Shown piece by piece: positions 52,710 through 62,595 of a stretch of 64,000 bases of DNA. The DNA comes from an uncultured Psychrosphaera sp. (lineage in GTDB: Bacteria > Pseudomonadota > Gammaproteobacteria > Enterobacterales > Alteromonadaceae), in contig NZ_CANMSK010000008.1 in assembly GCF_947500655.1 (NCBI RefSeq), forward strand, positions 83,139 through 147,138, in the 5' to 3' direction. Position 1 is the first letter of the stretch. Each line of letters begins with the position of its first letter. Below the pieces are notes generated by a model. That model was not told the DNA's origin and searched no databases. It was given only the letters and a program-made list of their open reading frames with translations. A program made the position numbers and the translations under genes.

Positions 52710-53498
52710 ATGTCACAAGCTAAACCAAAAAAGACGTTAACTATATTAAATACTCGCCCATCTCCTATGGGCGAGGAATTACAACAGTTACTAACGCCCA
52801 AATTTATTAGCCACCACTTTCCAACTGTTACTAATCAAACGATTTCATTACCAAGCGATATTCCGTTAAAAAAATGGTTACAAGACAGCTCATTTGCTTG
52901 GATATTTGTTAGCCGACCAACGGCCGTGTGTTTCCAGCAGTTATTGCAACAATATGGCCTAGAGAGCTTTTCGCCAGAAGGTGGGATTTTTGCCATTGGT
53001 GAGTCCACTAAATCTGAATTGCATAGCTTTATTCAAGATGACAATATAAAGGTGATCACGCCAACTATATCAAATAGTGAGTCTTTCCTTACCTTAAATG
53101 AATTAGCAGAGTATCAAAGCTTTGTGCAAGTAAAAGGTAAAGGCGGTCGTGAAGTCATTGCTGATGCGTTAATTAATAACGGAAAAGACTATTTCCCTTT
53201 AGAGTTATATCAAAGAGAAATGGTGCAATACTCCAGTAAACAGGTTGGTTCATGGTTAGAATGTGATTGTATATTGGCAACCAGTGTCGATATTGCAAAA
53301 GGTATATTTGCCAATTTATCACAGCAAATTAACAGCAATAATATTCCGTATTTATTAGATAAAATAAAGTGGGTAGTATTAAGTGAACGGATTAAACAGT
53401 TTTTAATAGACAATAAGATAAAAGAAGAACATATTTTTATCTGTGAAGAATCAGATAATTCCTCTATTATCAATACGATCAATTTAATTTCTAAGTGA
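52710..53498 (+). CDS. hemD: Uroporphyrinogen-III synthase
   Basis: 262 residues. Low sequence conservation is normal; FVSRPTAVCFQQLL, AIGESTKSEL, QVKGKGGREVIADAL and the C-terminal LSERIKQFL are the recognisable HemD segments. It closes hydroxymethylbilane into uroporphyrinogen III. Position after hemC confirms the call. Confidence 0.95.
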   Translation: MSQAKPKKTLTILNTRPSPMGEELQQLLTPKFISHHFPTVTNQTISLPSDIPLKKWLQDSSFAWIFVSRPTAVCFQQLLQQYGLESFSPEGGIFAIGESTKSELHSFIQDDNIKVITPTISNSESFLTLNELAEYQSFVQVKGKGGREVIADALINNGKDYFPLELYQREMVQYSSKQVGSWLECDCILATSVDIAKGIFANLSQQINSNNIPYLLDKIKWVVLSERIKQFLIDNKIKEEHIFICEESDNSSIINTINLISK

Positions 53499-53507
53499 GA
53501 TAACAGC

Positions 53508-54917
53508 ATGGCTCAGGATAAAAAATCCAAGACATCAAAAACTTCAAATGAATTAACGCCACAAGGCGAAAAAGAAGTGCTCGATGCCAAGAACTCAACA
53601 TCAACAAAGCAAGATGATAGTTTATCGACTAAAGAGTCATTAGCTAAGCTTGAGTCAGAAGTTAAACTTGAGTCTCAAATTAAAAAAGCCAGCGCTACAG
53701 AAAAACAGACTGGCTCCAAAAATGCTGATCCCAAAAAACCAGAAACATCTAGCTCAAAAGTACAAGCCAATAAAACGGCGGAAGCACCTTCGTCTGCTAA
53801 CAGCACCAAAGAGCCTGAGAAAAAAGTCAGCACATCTAAAACCAATACACCTAAAACTAAAAAGCCAAGAAGTTGGTTAGCTATATTCGCCTTTATCTTT
53901 AGTATTGCTGCATCTGCTTTTGTTGGCTTTTTCTGGTGGCAGTCACAATTGTGGCTTAAAAACCAAGAGCAAGTAGAACAACTGAAACAACAGACTATTG
54001 TTAATACCCAACAGATGCTAAATCAGCTGCAAACTAAATTAACTCAATTAGAAGTAATGAGTGAGAAAAAGCTTAATCAAACTGAAGCTGATACCAAACA
54101 AATTAATGACTCATTATCAACCTTAGCGGTTCGTATTAAAGAACTAGGTAAGAGCCAACCAAATTATTGGCTCGCCGCAGAAGCCGGTTACTTAATTAAT
54201 TTAGCCGAGCGCCGTTTATTAATAGAACAAGACGCGGATACAGCAATTCAATTATTGTTAGACGCCAACCAAAGATTAACTGCAATGCAAGACCCAAGCG
54301 TATTTCACATTAGAGAAGCACTCAGTGAAGATGTTGCGTCTTTATACAGCATAAAACAGCCAGACTCTGATAGCGTTTATTTGGCATTATCTGGATTAAT
54401 TGAAGAAACAAAAAGCATTAAGTTTGCTCAAGTTTATATTCCAGAGCCAAATAAAAACGCAAAAAAAGAACTGCAAGTAAGCTCAGAAGTTAATGACTGG
54501 AGCGACAACTTACTTATCAGCGTAAGACGCTTTTTTGGCAACTTTATTACCATTACTCACCGTGAAGCAAAAGTACAACCGCAATTACCAGCTGATCAAA
54601 AATGGTTTGTCAGAGCTAACATAACAACTCAACTGTTAATGGCACAAAATGCCACAGTAGATAAAAACCAAGCTTTATATAACGATGCTTTGGCAAAAAT
54701 TGAAGATTGGGTATCACAATATTTTGATGCCACTGACGCCCGAGTTATGGCAATGGTTGTGACCTTATCTGAATTAAAACAAAAAGACATTGGCCTCATT
54801 TTACCAGAGGAATTAAATGCTCAACCTTTGATCGCAAACTACCTGAAAAAACAAATCTCATTGAGGGAAAAAGACCAGGACAGTGAAGAAGGCAAAGATA
54901 AGGTTGAAGGTAAATAA
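53508..54917 (+). CDS. hemX: HemX family membrane protein
   Basis: 469 residues. The first 120 are Lys/Ser/Thr-rich and low complexity, so probably disordered and cytoplasmic. One membrane helix lies at about 123-143 (WLAIFAFIFSIAASAFVGFFWW), then a coiled coil (QVEQLKQQTIVNTQQMLNQLQTKLTQLEV) and a helical periplasmic domain containing AAEAGYLINLAERRLLIEQDADTAIQLLLDAN. The disordered part is longer than in E. coli HemX. Role in heme synthesis is unproven. Confidence 0.92.
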   Translation: MAQDKKSKTSKTSNELTPQGEKEVLDAKNSTSTKQDDSLSTKESLAKLESEVKLESQIKKASATEKQTGSKNADPKKPETSSSKVQANKTAEAPSSANSTKEPEKKVSTSKTNTPKTKKPRSWLAIFAFIFSIAASAFVGFFWWQSQLWLKNQEQVEQLKQQTIVNTQQMLNQLQTKLTQLEVMSEKKLNQTEADTKQINDSLSTLAVRIKELGKSQPNYWLAAEAGYLINLAERRLLIEQDADTAIQLLLDANQRLTAMQDPSVFHIREALSEDVASLYSIKQPDSDSVYLALSGLIEETKSIKFAQVYIPEPNKNAKKELQVSSEVNDWSDNLLISVRRFFGNFITITHREAKVQPQLPADQKWFVRANITTQLLMAQNATVDKNQALYNDALAKIEDWVSQYFDATDARVMAMVVTLSELKQKDIGLILPEELNAQPLIANYLKKQISLREKDQDSEEGKDKVEGK

Positions 54918-54919
54918 CA

Positions 54920-56134
54920 ATGACTAAATTTATAAAAGTCTTAATTGTCCTAGCTTTATTTGGCGCAGTGATATTTATCGCGCCAAATCTTATGTATGAA
55001 CAAGGTTATATTTTAATCTCTTTAGGTAACTGGACTTTTGAAGGCTCAGTAGTGCAATTTGCTATTGCCATCACAGTTACTGTACTTATTGTTATTGCTG
55101 TTTGGCTAACCGTAAAATACCTAATCTTATTTTTAATAAAACCATCGAAGTGGTGGCAAAATAGATACGCAAAAGTTCACGCAAACTTTTTCCAAACGGG
55201 TGTCGATTACATGGCTCTTGGTCAATGGCAAAGTGCAGCAGAGCAGTTTTTAAAAGTAAAACGTATCTCAAAAAAACAAACAGCAGCAGAGCTTGCCCTA
55301 GTTTGCGCCGCTCGTGCCGATACCCCTGAATTCAGTAGCTATATTACTAAACGCTTAGCAGCAGATTTTGAAATAACTGATGCCAACCAACAGTTCGCTA
55401 GTTTATTAATTTTGGTACAACAACAGCAGTTTTCTGAAGCGTTGGAGCTATTAAATAAATTAGACTTACCGGTATTAAAACAAACCACTGCATTTCAACA
55501 ATTATGGTTAGTTATACAACTTAATAATCACGCATGGAGTGAGGTTAATAAACAGTTAAGTAAAATTCATAAACAAGCATTAAAACAATCTACCAACCTT
55601 GTTAATGAAGAATTAAAAAGCGAATGGGAACAGCACTTATACAACTCATTTAATATGGCCTTTGTTAGTTACATTAGCCAATTTTCTATCAATAAATTGC
55701 AACAAGTTTGGGCACAACTATCAAAACAAAACCAACAAATAAACTCAGTATCAGAAGCTTATATTGCAGCGATAGCATCGCAAGGTGTGTCACAACATAT
55801 TGAAGATTTATTATGTGATTCAATGTCCCACAGTGGTAACCAGTGGGTATTAAATAACGTAAGGCGTTGTTATCAAAACAACAAAAAAGTCCATATGGAC
55901 AAACTATTTACCTTGGTGCAAAAACAAATTAACAAAAACCCTGAAGATAAAGTGCTGTTAACCATATTTGCTTATTTAGCCGCAGGTCAAAAAGACAATC
56001 AATTAGCTAAGCAAGCATTAGAACAAGTTATTTACAGCAATAAAAACAAACTAGACACCACTTTATACGCCAACGTATTAGCTGAACTAGGTGAAGTAAG
56101 ACACAGCGTAGAAGTCTTTCAAAGCATGCATTAA
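54920..56134 (+). CDS. hemY: HemY family protein
   Basis: 404 residues. Two membrane helices (about 4-22 and 42-64) and a TPR-rich domain (HANFFQTGVDYMALGQWQSAAEQFLKVKRISKK ... EELTLVC-like repeats). Starts 2 nt after hemX. Conserved partner of HemX; implicated in a late step or complex of heme synthesis in gammaproteobacteria but without enzyme activity shown. Not related to Bacillus HemY. Confidence 0.92.
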   Translation: MTKFIKVLIVLALFGAVIFIAPNLMYEQGYILISLGNWTFEGSVVQFAIAITVTVLIVIAVWLTVKYLILFLIKPSKWWQNRYAKVHANFFQTGVDYMALGQWQSAAEQFLKVKRISKKQTAAELALVCAARADTPEFSSYITKRLAADFEITDANQQFASLLILVQQQQFSEALELLNKLDLPVLKQTTAFQQLWLVIQLNNHAWSEVNKQLSKIHKQALKQSTNLVNEELKSEWEQHLYNSFNMAFVSYISQFSINKLQQVWAQLSKQNQQINSVSEAYIAAIASQGVSQHIEDLLCDSMSHSGNQWVLNNVRRCYQNNKKVHMDKLFTLVQKQINKNPEDKVLLTIFAYLAAGQKDNQLAKQALEQVIYSNKNKLDTTLYANVLAELGEVRHSVEVFQSMH

Positions 56135-56159
56135 AAATTAGATTAAACGGAAGTATAAA

Positions 56160-56975
56160 ATGAAAGACTATATCCAGTTGCTATCTTTACTCTTACTCGC
56201 ATTAATGCCAGTTTCCGCCATTTCTGATGACATTAGTGGATACAGATATTATCAAACTAACAGCAGTCAACATGGAGAAAAGCCTGAATTTATTGCTTAT
56301 ATAAAAAATGATGATCCCTGTATTTATATTAAAGATATTGAAAAAAACAAGACGTCTAAATTCTGTGAAATTCAACCAAATACCGGACATGGCAGTATCA
56401 GCCTAATTGGCGATCCAAACATATACCCTTTTGAAATGCATTTTTTGGCCGGCAGATTTCATTTCTTTGTTGCAGCTTATTGGGCTGAGCAAAAATGTGA
56501 AATTTCATTATACCAAACAAGAAAAGAAGGCTATATGGAACTTAGTTGTGGGTTAAGATATCCACCTAAGAAAGAAAAACCAAAAGAAGAAATACAGAAA
56601 GAACTTGCACAAAAAGCTAAAGAGTATGAAGTGCTTATTCCACGTTCAGTAAAATCAGTTAGCCTTAAGGCGTTAAAAGGCCAAGGAACCTATCGACTGA
56701 TACAAAACAACTCAGAGGAGAATCCTTGCTTTACTCTAGAGAGTTATAAAAATGCACTGTACAAAGGCTTAACGTCCATTAAACATGTATGCAGCGTCAA
56801 ATATAATAACGATACCATCAATCTTATTGGCAGTGATGGGAATTCATGGTTTGAAAACTTTACATGGACAGATAACAGTTTGATGTTCGACTTAAATAAA
56901 AGCTACGGCCCATTAAAATGTCACCTCAAATTACCATTCACAGAGAAGTCTGATGCGGTATGCGTGGATCAGTAA
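56160..56975 (+). CDS. Secreted protein with an internal duplication, unknown
   Basis: 271 residues with a signal peptide (MKDYIQLLSLLLLALMPVSA). Two similar halves: about 25-125 (GYRYYQTNSS ... ISLIGD ... KCEISL) and 175-265 (GTYRLIQNNS ... INLIGSD ... KCHLKL), each with paired cysteines. They are joined by a charged helical linker rich in Lys/Glu. I know no such family. It follows hemY by 25 nt and is followed at once by two more unknown genes, so this trio is probably transcribed with the hem operon or as an attached unit. Confidence 0.65.
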   Translation: MKDYIQLLSLLLLALMPVSAISDDISGYRYYQTNSSQHGEKPEFIAYIKNDDPCIYIKDIEKNKTSKFCEIQPNTGHGSISLIGDPNIYPFEMHFLAGRFHFFVAAYWAEQKCEISLYQTRKEGYMELSCGLRYPPKKEKPKEEIQKELAQKAKEYEVLIPRSVKSVSLKALKGQGTYRLIQNNSEENPCFTLESYKNALYKGLTSIKHVCSVKYNNDTINLIGSDGNSWFENFTWTDNSLMFDLNKSYGPLKCHLKLPFTEKSDAVCVDQ

Positions 56976-57401
56976 ATGAATAAACCTAATTATTCCGCCT
57001 ATACAATTGAAGAATTGATTGAGAGTAAAGAAAGTATAAATAGAGATGCTTGGCCTGAGCGGTTTATTGAAATTGAAGACAGAATTCAATATTTGATCAA
57101 AAGTTCACCTGCAGAAAAGGCGAAGTATAATGAATTAGTATTTCTCAACTTTTGTGAAAGTTTAAGGACGGATCTGAGTTACGCTGTAGATGATGACATT
57201 TTAAGTATACTTAGACTTTTTTCTAAAAAAGCAGAAGCTGCAATACCCAGTACATTTCAAGGTGAAGTCTGCCCACTCTGTAAGGGTGAGCTTGAGGTTA
57301 GTTATTACAGTGGGAGCTGGTTTAGTTTTACCAGAGGTTGGCTTCTTACCTGTAGGAATTGTAATACTGAAGGCATTGTAGAACAGTACCAACATCGTTG
57401 A
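56976..57401 (+). CDS. Small protein with C-terminal zinc ribbon, unknown
   Basis: 141 residues, starting directly after the previous stop. An N-terminal helical part (YSAYTIEELIESKESINRDAWPERFIEIEDRIQYLI) resembles the short helical module found in several membrane-associated bacterial proteins. The C-terminus has CPLCKGEL ... LTCRNCNTEG, a four-Cys zinc ribbon. No further family assignment. Cytoplasmic. Coupled to its neighbours on both sides. Confidence 0.65.
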   Translation: MNKPNYSAYTIEELIESKESINRDAWPERFIEIEDRIQYLIKSSPAEKAKYNELVFLNFCESLRTDLSYAVDDDILSILRLFSKKAEAAIPSTFQGEVCPLCKGELEVSYYSGSWFSFTRGWLLTCRNCNTEGIVEQYQHR

Positions 57402-57406
57402 TAAAT

Positions 57407-57841
57407 ATGTGGAACAAAGTTAAAACCGTTATCTTAATAATTTCTACATTTATCATGTTTGAGGTGTTTCAGTATTACACTGGTATTCCTCTAAATATAA
57501 TGGATGCAATCATATTATTAATATCCGCTCTATGTCTTTATTTACTTAAATATCTTCCTCCTTTTACTAGTCAAAAATACAAAGATATAGATACTAAACT
57601 CGTTTACAATATTTGGTGTTTACTCGGCGCTATTGTATTTGTAGTTGTGCTGATTTTAATGGGTATTTATCTTGTTTACCTGGGAATTGAAAGTCCGTTT
57701 AAGCTATTTACTGGAGTCAAAGGAAGTAGTCATGGTTATAGCTTGGTGCTTCTAGGTAGTGTAATAACCATGTATAGCTGTATTGGAATATATATGCTTT
57801 TTTATCAATTTTGGCGCCTAATCAAGGATAAAATTAGTTAG
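57407..57841 (+). CDS. Four-helix membrane protein, unknown
   Basis: About 144 residues from ATG 57407 (a TTG at 57398 overlapping the previous stop is possible). Four hydrophobic helices (about 5-22, 25-45, 68-92, 112-135). No ribosome site of note, consistent with translational coupling to the preceding gene. No family recognised. Confidence 0.6.
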   Translation: MWNKVKTVILIISTFIMFEVFQYYTGIPLNIMDAIILLISALCLYLLKYLPPFTSQKYKDIDTKLVYNIWCLLGAIVFVVVLILMGIYLVYLGIESPFKLFTGVKGSSHGYSLVLLGSVITMYSCIGIYMLFYQFWRLIKDKIS

Positions 57842-57918
57842 ACATCATTTTTGAAATCCAACAGGCCTAACTAATTTAACCTTAAGCACATCGTACAAAA
57901 ACCTTATTAATAAAAGAG

Positions 57919-58821
57919 TTAATAAGGGAAATGTTCACGCCAATGATGAGCAATATCTATACGTCGGCAATACCAAACATCATCAAACTGTTTTACGTAT
58001 TCTAAAAAGCGTCGTAAGCCTGCAATACGTGCAGGGCGGCCAATCAATCGACAATGTAAACCAATGGACAACATTTTTGGTGAATGCTCACCTTCTCTAT
58101 AAAGCGTATCAAACGCATCTTTTAAATATTGAAAGAAATGCTCGCCGGTATTAAAGCCTTGCATTGCGGCAAAGCGCATATCGTTAGTATCTAACGTATA
58201 AGGGATCATAAGTTGTGGTTTGCCAGCCTCTTCTTTCCAAAAAGGCAGGTCATCACTGTAATCATCCGCGTTATATAAAAAGCCACCTTCTTCAGCAACC
58301 AATCTATGAGTGTTTGGACTAGTGCGGCCAGTGTACCAACCTAGCGGCCTTTTTCCTGTTAGCTTTTCAATGATGGAAATGGCTTTATGCATATGTTCAC
58401 GTTCTGTTTCTTCATCAACATACTGATAATCAATCCAACGATAACCATGACTACAAATTTCGTGTTCAGCATCCACAAACGCTTTAGTCACTTCTGGATT
58501 TTTTTCTAATGCCATTGCCACAGCAAAAATAGTAAGAGGTATATCCATTTCTTTAAAAAGATCAAGAATTCGCCAAACACCTGCTCGGCTACCATACTCA
58601 TAAATAGATTCCATGCTCATATGACGAACACCTTCACGAGCATCCGCACCTACAATTTCAGACAAGAACGCTTCCGATGCAGCATCGCCATTTAAAATAC
58701 AATTTTCGCCACCTTCTTCATAATTCAATACAAACTGCAAAGCAACACGAGCATTGTTAGGCCACTTTGGATTAGGAGGAACACTTCCATATCCTACAAG
58801 TTGTCTTGGGTCATTTGACAT
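57919..58821 (-). CDS. puuE: Allantoinase PuuE (polysaccharide deacetylase fold)
   Basis: 300 residues from ATG 58821 (AGGA 10 nt upstream; the longer frame to 58890 lacks a site). RVALQFVLNYEEGGENCILNGD, SMESIYEYGSRAGVWRILDLF, EICSHGYRWIDY, GWYTGRTSPNTHRL and IGLHCRLIGRPARI are diagnostic of cofactor-independent allantoinases in the NodB-like family. It hydrolyses allantoin in purine breakdown. No other purine catabolic genes are nearby, so the pathway context is missing from the window. Confidence 0.92.
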   Translation of the reverse strand: MSNDPRQLVGYGSVPPNPKWPNNARVALQFVLNYEEGGENCILNGDAASEAFLSEIVGADAREGVRHMSMESIYEYGSRAGVWRILDLFKEMDIPLTIFAVAMALEKNPEVTKAFVDAEHEICSHGYRWIDYQYVDEETEREHMHKAISIIEKLTGKRPLGWYTGRTSPNTHRLVAEEGGFLYNADDYSDDLPFWKEEAGKPQLMIPYTLDTNDMRFAAMQGFNTGEHFFQYLKDAFDTLYREGEHSPKMLSIGLHCRLIGRPARIAGLRRFLEYVKQFDDVWYCRRIDIAHHWREHFPY

Positions 58822-59039
58822 AACAGAATATCCTTTAAAATAATTTTTTACATAAACGCTGACGGGACAACAGCTAGATAACATAGCCATCCACTTTAAA
58901 TTAAAACGCTCAATTTTGTAAGTTGAATATCATCCTGCTTATGTTTATCTGTCAATTACGGCCAGTCTTTAATAGCTTTGCCTGCCGTTTTCTTTTATCT
59001 TATTAACATAATCAGAACATATTGAAATTGGAGACAATC

Positions 59040-59636
59040 ATGTGGGATCAAAGATACAACAATGAAGAATTTGCTTATGGCACTGAACCTAATGATTTTT
59101 TAAAGTCTGAGTTTGCTCAGATACCAAAAGGCGGAAAAGTTCTTTGTTTGGCAGAAGGTGAAGGTAGAAATGCGGTATTTTTAGCTAAACAAGGCTATGA
59201 CGTAACAGCAGTTGATCAATCTCCCGTTGGTTTAGTTAAAGCCACAAAATTTGCAGCTCAAAATGGTGTTAAAATTTCAACAATAGTCGCCGACTTAAAC
59301 GACTACGACCTTGGGGAAAATTGTTGGGATGGCATAGTGTCAATTGCAGCGCATGTACCATCTTTTTTACGTAAGCAGATACATACTCAAACTGTGAAAT
59401 CGCTAAGCGATAATGGCGTTTTTATTTTAGAAGCTTACACTGAGAAACAGCTTGAAATGGATGGCATTGGTGGCCCACCAAATAAAGAACTACTAATGTC
59501 TCTTGCTGAACTAAAAGAGGAACTTACTGACTTAGAATTTGTAATTGGCCAAGAAGTAGAAAGACATATCTCTGAAGGACAATATCATCAAGGCGAAAGT
59601 GCCGTAGTGCAAGTTGTTGCACGTAAGAGCGTTTAA
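59040..59636 (+). CDS. SAM-dependent methyltransferase (TehB-like)
   Basis: 198 residues from ATG 59040 (GGAG 6 nt upstream). Class I Rossmann fold: WDQRYNNEEFAYGTEPNDFL, VLCLAEGEGRNAVFLAKQGYDVTAVDQSPVGL (SAM site), ADLNDYDLGENCWDGIVSI. Close in type to TehB/UbiE-like small methyltransferases annotated as tellurite-resistance related. Substrate unknown. Ends before a clear terminator. Confidence 0.88.
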   Translation: MWDQRYNNEEFAYGTEPNDFLKSEFAQIPKGGKVLCLAEGEGRNAVFLAKQGYDVTAVDQSPVGLVKATKFAAQNGVKISTIVADLNDYDLGENCWDGIVSIAAHVPSFLRKQIHTQTVKSLSDNGVFILEAYTEKQLEMDGIGGPPNKELLMSLAELKEELTDLEFVIGQEVERHISEGQYHQGESAVVQVVARKSV

Positions 59637-59736
59637 TTTATTAATAGTAAAAACAATTAAATCAATTTTTGTACATACTGTTAAAATCACCTTCTTCTAA
59701 GTTTTTACTTGGAGCAGTTTATCTATTAAAAGAAAT

Positions 59737-59783
59737 AAAAATGGAGCTCACTTTCTCAGGTGAAGCACAAACTCCATTTTTTT
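59737..59783. terminator. Terminator after the methyltransferase gene
   Basis: AAAAATGGAG (59737-59746) / CTCCATTTTT (59772-59781) with a T-run to 59783 and a 25-nt loop. Could also serve the convergent membrane gene at 59827. Confidence 0.75.
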
Positions 59784-59826
59784 ATATCTCTTTTACATAT
59801 TTCCTACCTGCTATTTTACGAGCTAC

Positions 59827-60306
59827 TTAATCAATAAAAGTATCTTGCTGTTGATCACTTTTAGCAAAAATAAGTCCGACAACAATAAAAGCAAAAAACA
59901 TAATATGTAACCACAGTTTTGGTCCTACTTCTGTATTTACTGCGGACAAAGAACTAAACGCAGGTAGTTGCAAACTCGTTACAAATTTCACTACCCACTC
60001 ATTTGCTGGCGTTGCTGTTAATGTAGTTATCCAACCTAAAACAAGCACTTGACCAATATTAACTAAAGCTGAACGATTTATATTAAAAATAGCAGCCGAA
60101 ATAACCGCATAAAAAACTGAAACACTTATATGAACAAACCAAGAAATGATCAGTGCCGACGTTGCTCCGTATTCACCAAGCTTAATATACGCACCAGCAT
60201 GTCTTGAAGTGAGTGTCGCCATACCAAATAAAGGCTGAACTAAGATAAATGCAATACTGGCGATAATACCAACGATAACGGCGGTGATCAGTGTTTTTTT
60301 GTTCAT
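59827..60306 (-). CDS. Four-helix membrane protein, unknown
   Basis: 159 residues, helices at about 5-26, 45-75, 83-102 and 127-147. The segment between helices 3 and 4 is polar (TATPANEWVVKFVTSLQLPAFSS). No family recognised. Stands alone. Confidence 0.65.
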   Translation of the reverse strand: MNKKTLITAVIVGIIASIAFILVQPLFGMATLTSRHAGAYIKLGEYGATSALIISWFVHISVSVFYAVISAAIFNINRSALVNIGQVLVLGWITTLTATPANEWVVKFVTSLQLPAFSSLSAVNTEVGPKLWLHIMFFAFIVVGLIFAKSDQQQDTFID

Positions 60307-60489
60307 AATTATTCTTCTACCTTTATTAATAATAGCTACTTATAACTAATAGAAAGGTTTTTTCACTTTTTTATTTCAAATAAAAATAAAGTAACAGAAT
60401 AAGGTATGAGTGATTTTACTACAAAAACAAATAAGCCAGACCATACAAACTGTATGTTTTGGCTTGTTAATATAATATATTTCAGTAGG

Positions 60490-61545
60490 TTAAGACTCAG
60501 CCTGCTCTACTTGCAACCTTTGAGTTGGGTAAGCAAAATCACCACCTAAGCCCAATACAATATCCCCAATATCCAACAATACTTTTTGTTTATGTTGATG
60601 GAAAGTTACCCAATCTGTGGTGATGGTCATGCAGTAAATTAAAATATTTAATGACGACTCACCGTAACCATTAAAGTTAACAATTTTAGTTTGATCTTGT
60701 GCCACCAGCTCAGACTCATTTAAGTATTGAGTAATTTGTTCAACAATCTTATTAACAAGCTTCATGTCGTCATAACGCACGGTAATGGTTTCTTCAATTC
60801 GTCTGTGAGTCATGCGTGATGGATTTTGTACCGTGATAGTATTAAATGCAGAATTTGGTACATACAAAGGACGTTTATCAAACGCACGGATTTTAGTAAT
60901 ACGCCAACCTATGTATTCTACCGTGCCTTCAATATCTCTATCGGGTGAACGGATCCAGTCTCCTACTTGAAACGGTTTATCTAAATACAACATGATGCCG
61001 CCAAACCAGTTTGACACTAAATCTTTGGAAGCAAATGCTAATGCAGCACCCGATACACTTCCCATTGCAATTAATCCCGTTGCGTCTAAACCCAACAGAT
61101 CAAAAGCTACAATTACCAAGATTAAGGTTAACAGTAAACGTCCAATTTTGGCTAAACCAATCACAGCCGTTGTGTCTAGCTTTCCACTACCATCACCCGT
61201 TAAGGTTATTTTTTCATAGTTGTTAACTATCCTAAATCCATACCAACTGATATGTACGGCTAATATTATTTGTAAAACCGAATGCTCTTCCAAACCTAAA
61301 TTTAATGAAAATATTACATCACAAACAGCAATAATTGACCAAATGGCACTGGTGAATAATAAGAATTTAGCTGGCTTATAAATGGAGTTGATGCAAACAC
61401 TAACAAATGTTCCAGATGTTTGATTAAGCAATTTAGATTTGAATAATCTTAATATAACAATGCCTGATAAAATCAAAATAACAGCCATTAATTGGCTAAA
61501 GTAGTCCTGATTTGGGTCAAATAAATACAGCGCGTCTTCTAACAT
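60490..61545 (-). CDS. MscS-family mechanosensitive channel
   Basis: 351 residues. Several N-terminal helices, then the MscS pore and beta domain: LGLDATGLIAMGSVSGAALAFASKDLVSNWFGGIMLYLDKPFQVGDWIRSPDRDIEGTVEYIGWRITKIRAFDKRPLYVPNSAF. The Gly/Ala-rich pore helix and the VGDW beta-domain signature are intact. Similar to YbdG/YjeP-size family members. Releases solutes on hypo-osmotic shock. Single gene. Confidence 0.92.
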   Translation of the reverse strand: MLEDALYLFDPNQDYFSQLMAVILILSGIVILRLFKSKLLNQTSGTFVSVCINSIYKPAKFLLFTSAIWSIIAVCDVIFSLNLGLEEHSVLQIILAVHISWYGFRIVNNYEKITLTGDGSGKLDTTAVIGLAKIGRLLLTLILVIVAFDLLGLDATGLIAMGSVSGAALAFASKDLVSNWFGGIMLYLDKPFQVGDWIRSPDRDIEGTVEYIGWRITKIRAFDKRPLYVPNSAFNTITVQNPSRMTHRRIEETITVRYDDMKLVNKIVEQITQYLNESELVAQDQTKIVNFNGYGESSLNILIYCMTITTDWVTFHQHKQKVLLDIGDIVLGLGGDFAYPTQRLQVEQAES

Positions 61546-61656
61546 ACAGCCTCTATGAAAAGTGGAATGATTTTAATAATGCGAAAAGTGTTAAGTTAAC
61601 GTATTCTTAGGCCGCATAAAACCTATTCACACTATTTTGGATTAAAAAAGTTAGTT

Positions 61657-62022
61657 ATGTCTAAAAATTCAGTATCAGAGCAAACCGAAAGCCAAGCTTT
61701 AGAAATAGCCAAAGCCACTCAAAGACCCAATCAAAGCAAAGGGCAAACTAAGCAAATTGCTAAAGGTGTAGAAAAAGGCATAGCTGAATACAAAAAACGC
61801 CAAAAAGCCAAAGCACGTGAATTAGACAAAAAGCGTAAAAAACTAGATGCTAAACAAGAGTCTTTACAGCAAAGTGAAATTCAAGATGAGCTTCAAAGTA
61901 AGAAGCAACGAACAATGCAAGCGTCTGACACAGGCTCCCCCCATTATTACACATCGTTTGCTTATATTATGTTAATACTGTGCTTATCTTGGATGGCCTT
62001 TCACATGATCACTGTGCATTAA
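61657..62022 (+). CDS. DUF2956 family protein
   Basis: 121 residues. SQALEIAKATQRPNQSKGQTKQIAKGVEKGIAEYKKRQKAKARELDKKRKK is the DUF2956 signature. A C-terminal membrane helix (YIMLILCLSWMAFHMI) anchors a highly basic cytoplasmic part. Restricted mostly to marine gammaproteobacteria; function unknown. Confidence 0.88.
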   Translation: MSKNSVSEQTESQALEIAKATQRPNQSKGQTKQIAKGVEKGIAEYKKRQKAKARELDKKRKKLDAKQESLQQSEIQDELQSKKQRTMQASDTGSPHYYTSFAYIMLILCLSWMAFHMITVH

Positions 62023-62043
62023 TACACACATACTTTATACAAT

Positions 62044-62595
62044 CTAATTACCAGATTGGTAATAAACAACCTCACTGTCACCGAGCGGGTCTTTATGTAA
62101 GGTTTTTCCAATAAACTGCATGCCTATTTTTTTCATTATATTAATAGAGCCTGCATTATCTGGATCGGCAATTGCGCTGAATTTACCTGAATAACCATTA
62201 TCAACTAGCCCTTGTTTTATAGCTAACGCAGCTTCCGTGGCGTAGCCTTTACCCCAGCTGTCTTGTTTAAATCGCCAGCCTAGCTCTAAATTATCAAATT
62301 CTGGGCTCTTTGATTCAAGAGCGTCACTAAAAAATCCCATTGGACGTACTAAAATCCAGCCAATATATTGATTGGTTTGCAACATATTAACTTGCCACAA
62401 TCCCCAACCTTTTTGTTTATTGGTGAATTTATTAACCCTTGGTACAAACGTATTAACAATAGTATCCATTGATGTTTTTTTACCGCCGTTTATATAACGC
62501 ATTACTTCAACATCTTGATCTAGTTCAAACCAAAGCGGCGCATCTTGTTCAGTCATTAATCTAAAACTTAATCTTGCTGAGTTATTAATTTTCAC
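62044..62595 (-). CDS. GNAT-family acetyltransferase (RimJ/RimL-like)
   Basis: 183 residues beginning with GTG, directly after the cupin stop. RLSFRLMTEQDAPLWFELDQDVEVMRYINGG, GWRFKQDSWGKGYATEAALAIKQGL (acetyl-CoA loop) and PDNAGSINIMKKIGMQFIG show the GNAT fold. Probably N-acetylates a protein or small molecule. Operon with the cupin gene. Confidence 0.9.
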   Translation of the reverse strand: MKINNSARLSFRLMTEQDAPLWFELDQDVEVMRYINGGKKTSMDTIVNTFVPRVNKFTNKQKGWGLWQVNMLQTNQYIGWILVRPMGFFSDALESKSPEFDNLELGWRFKQDSWGKGYATEAALAIKQGLVDNGYSGKFSAIADPDNAGSINIMKKIGMQFIGKTLHKDPLGDSEVVYYQSGN

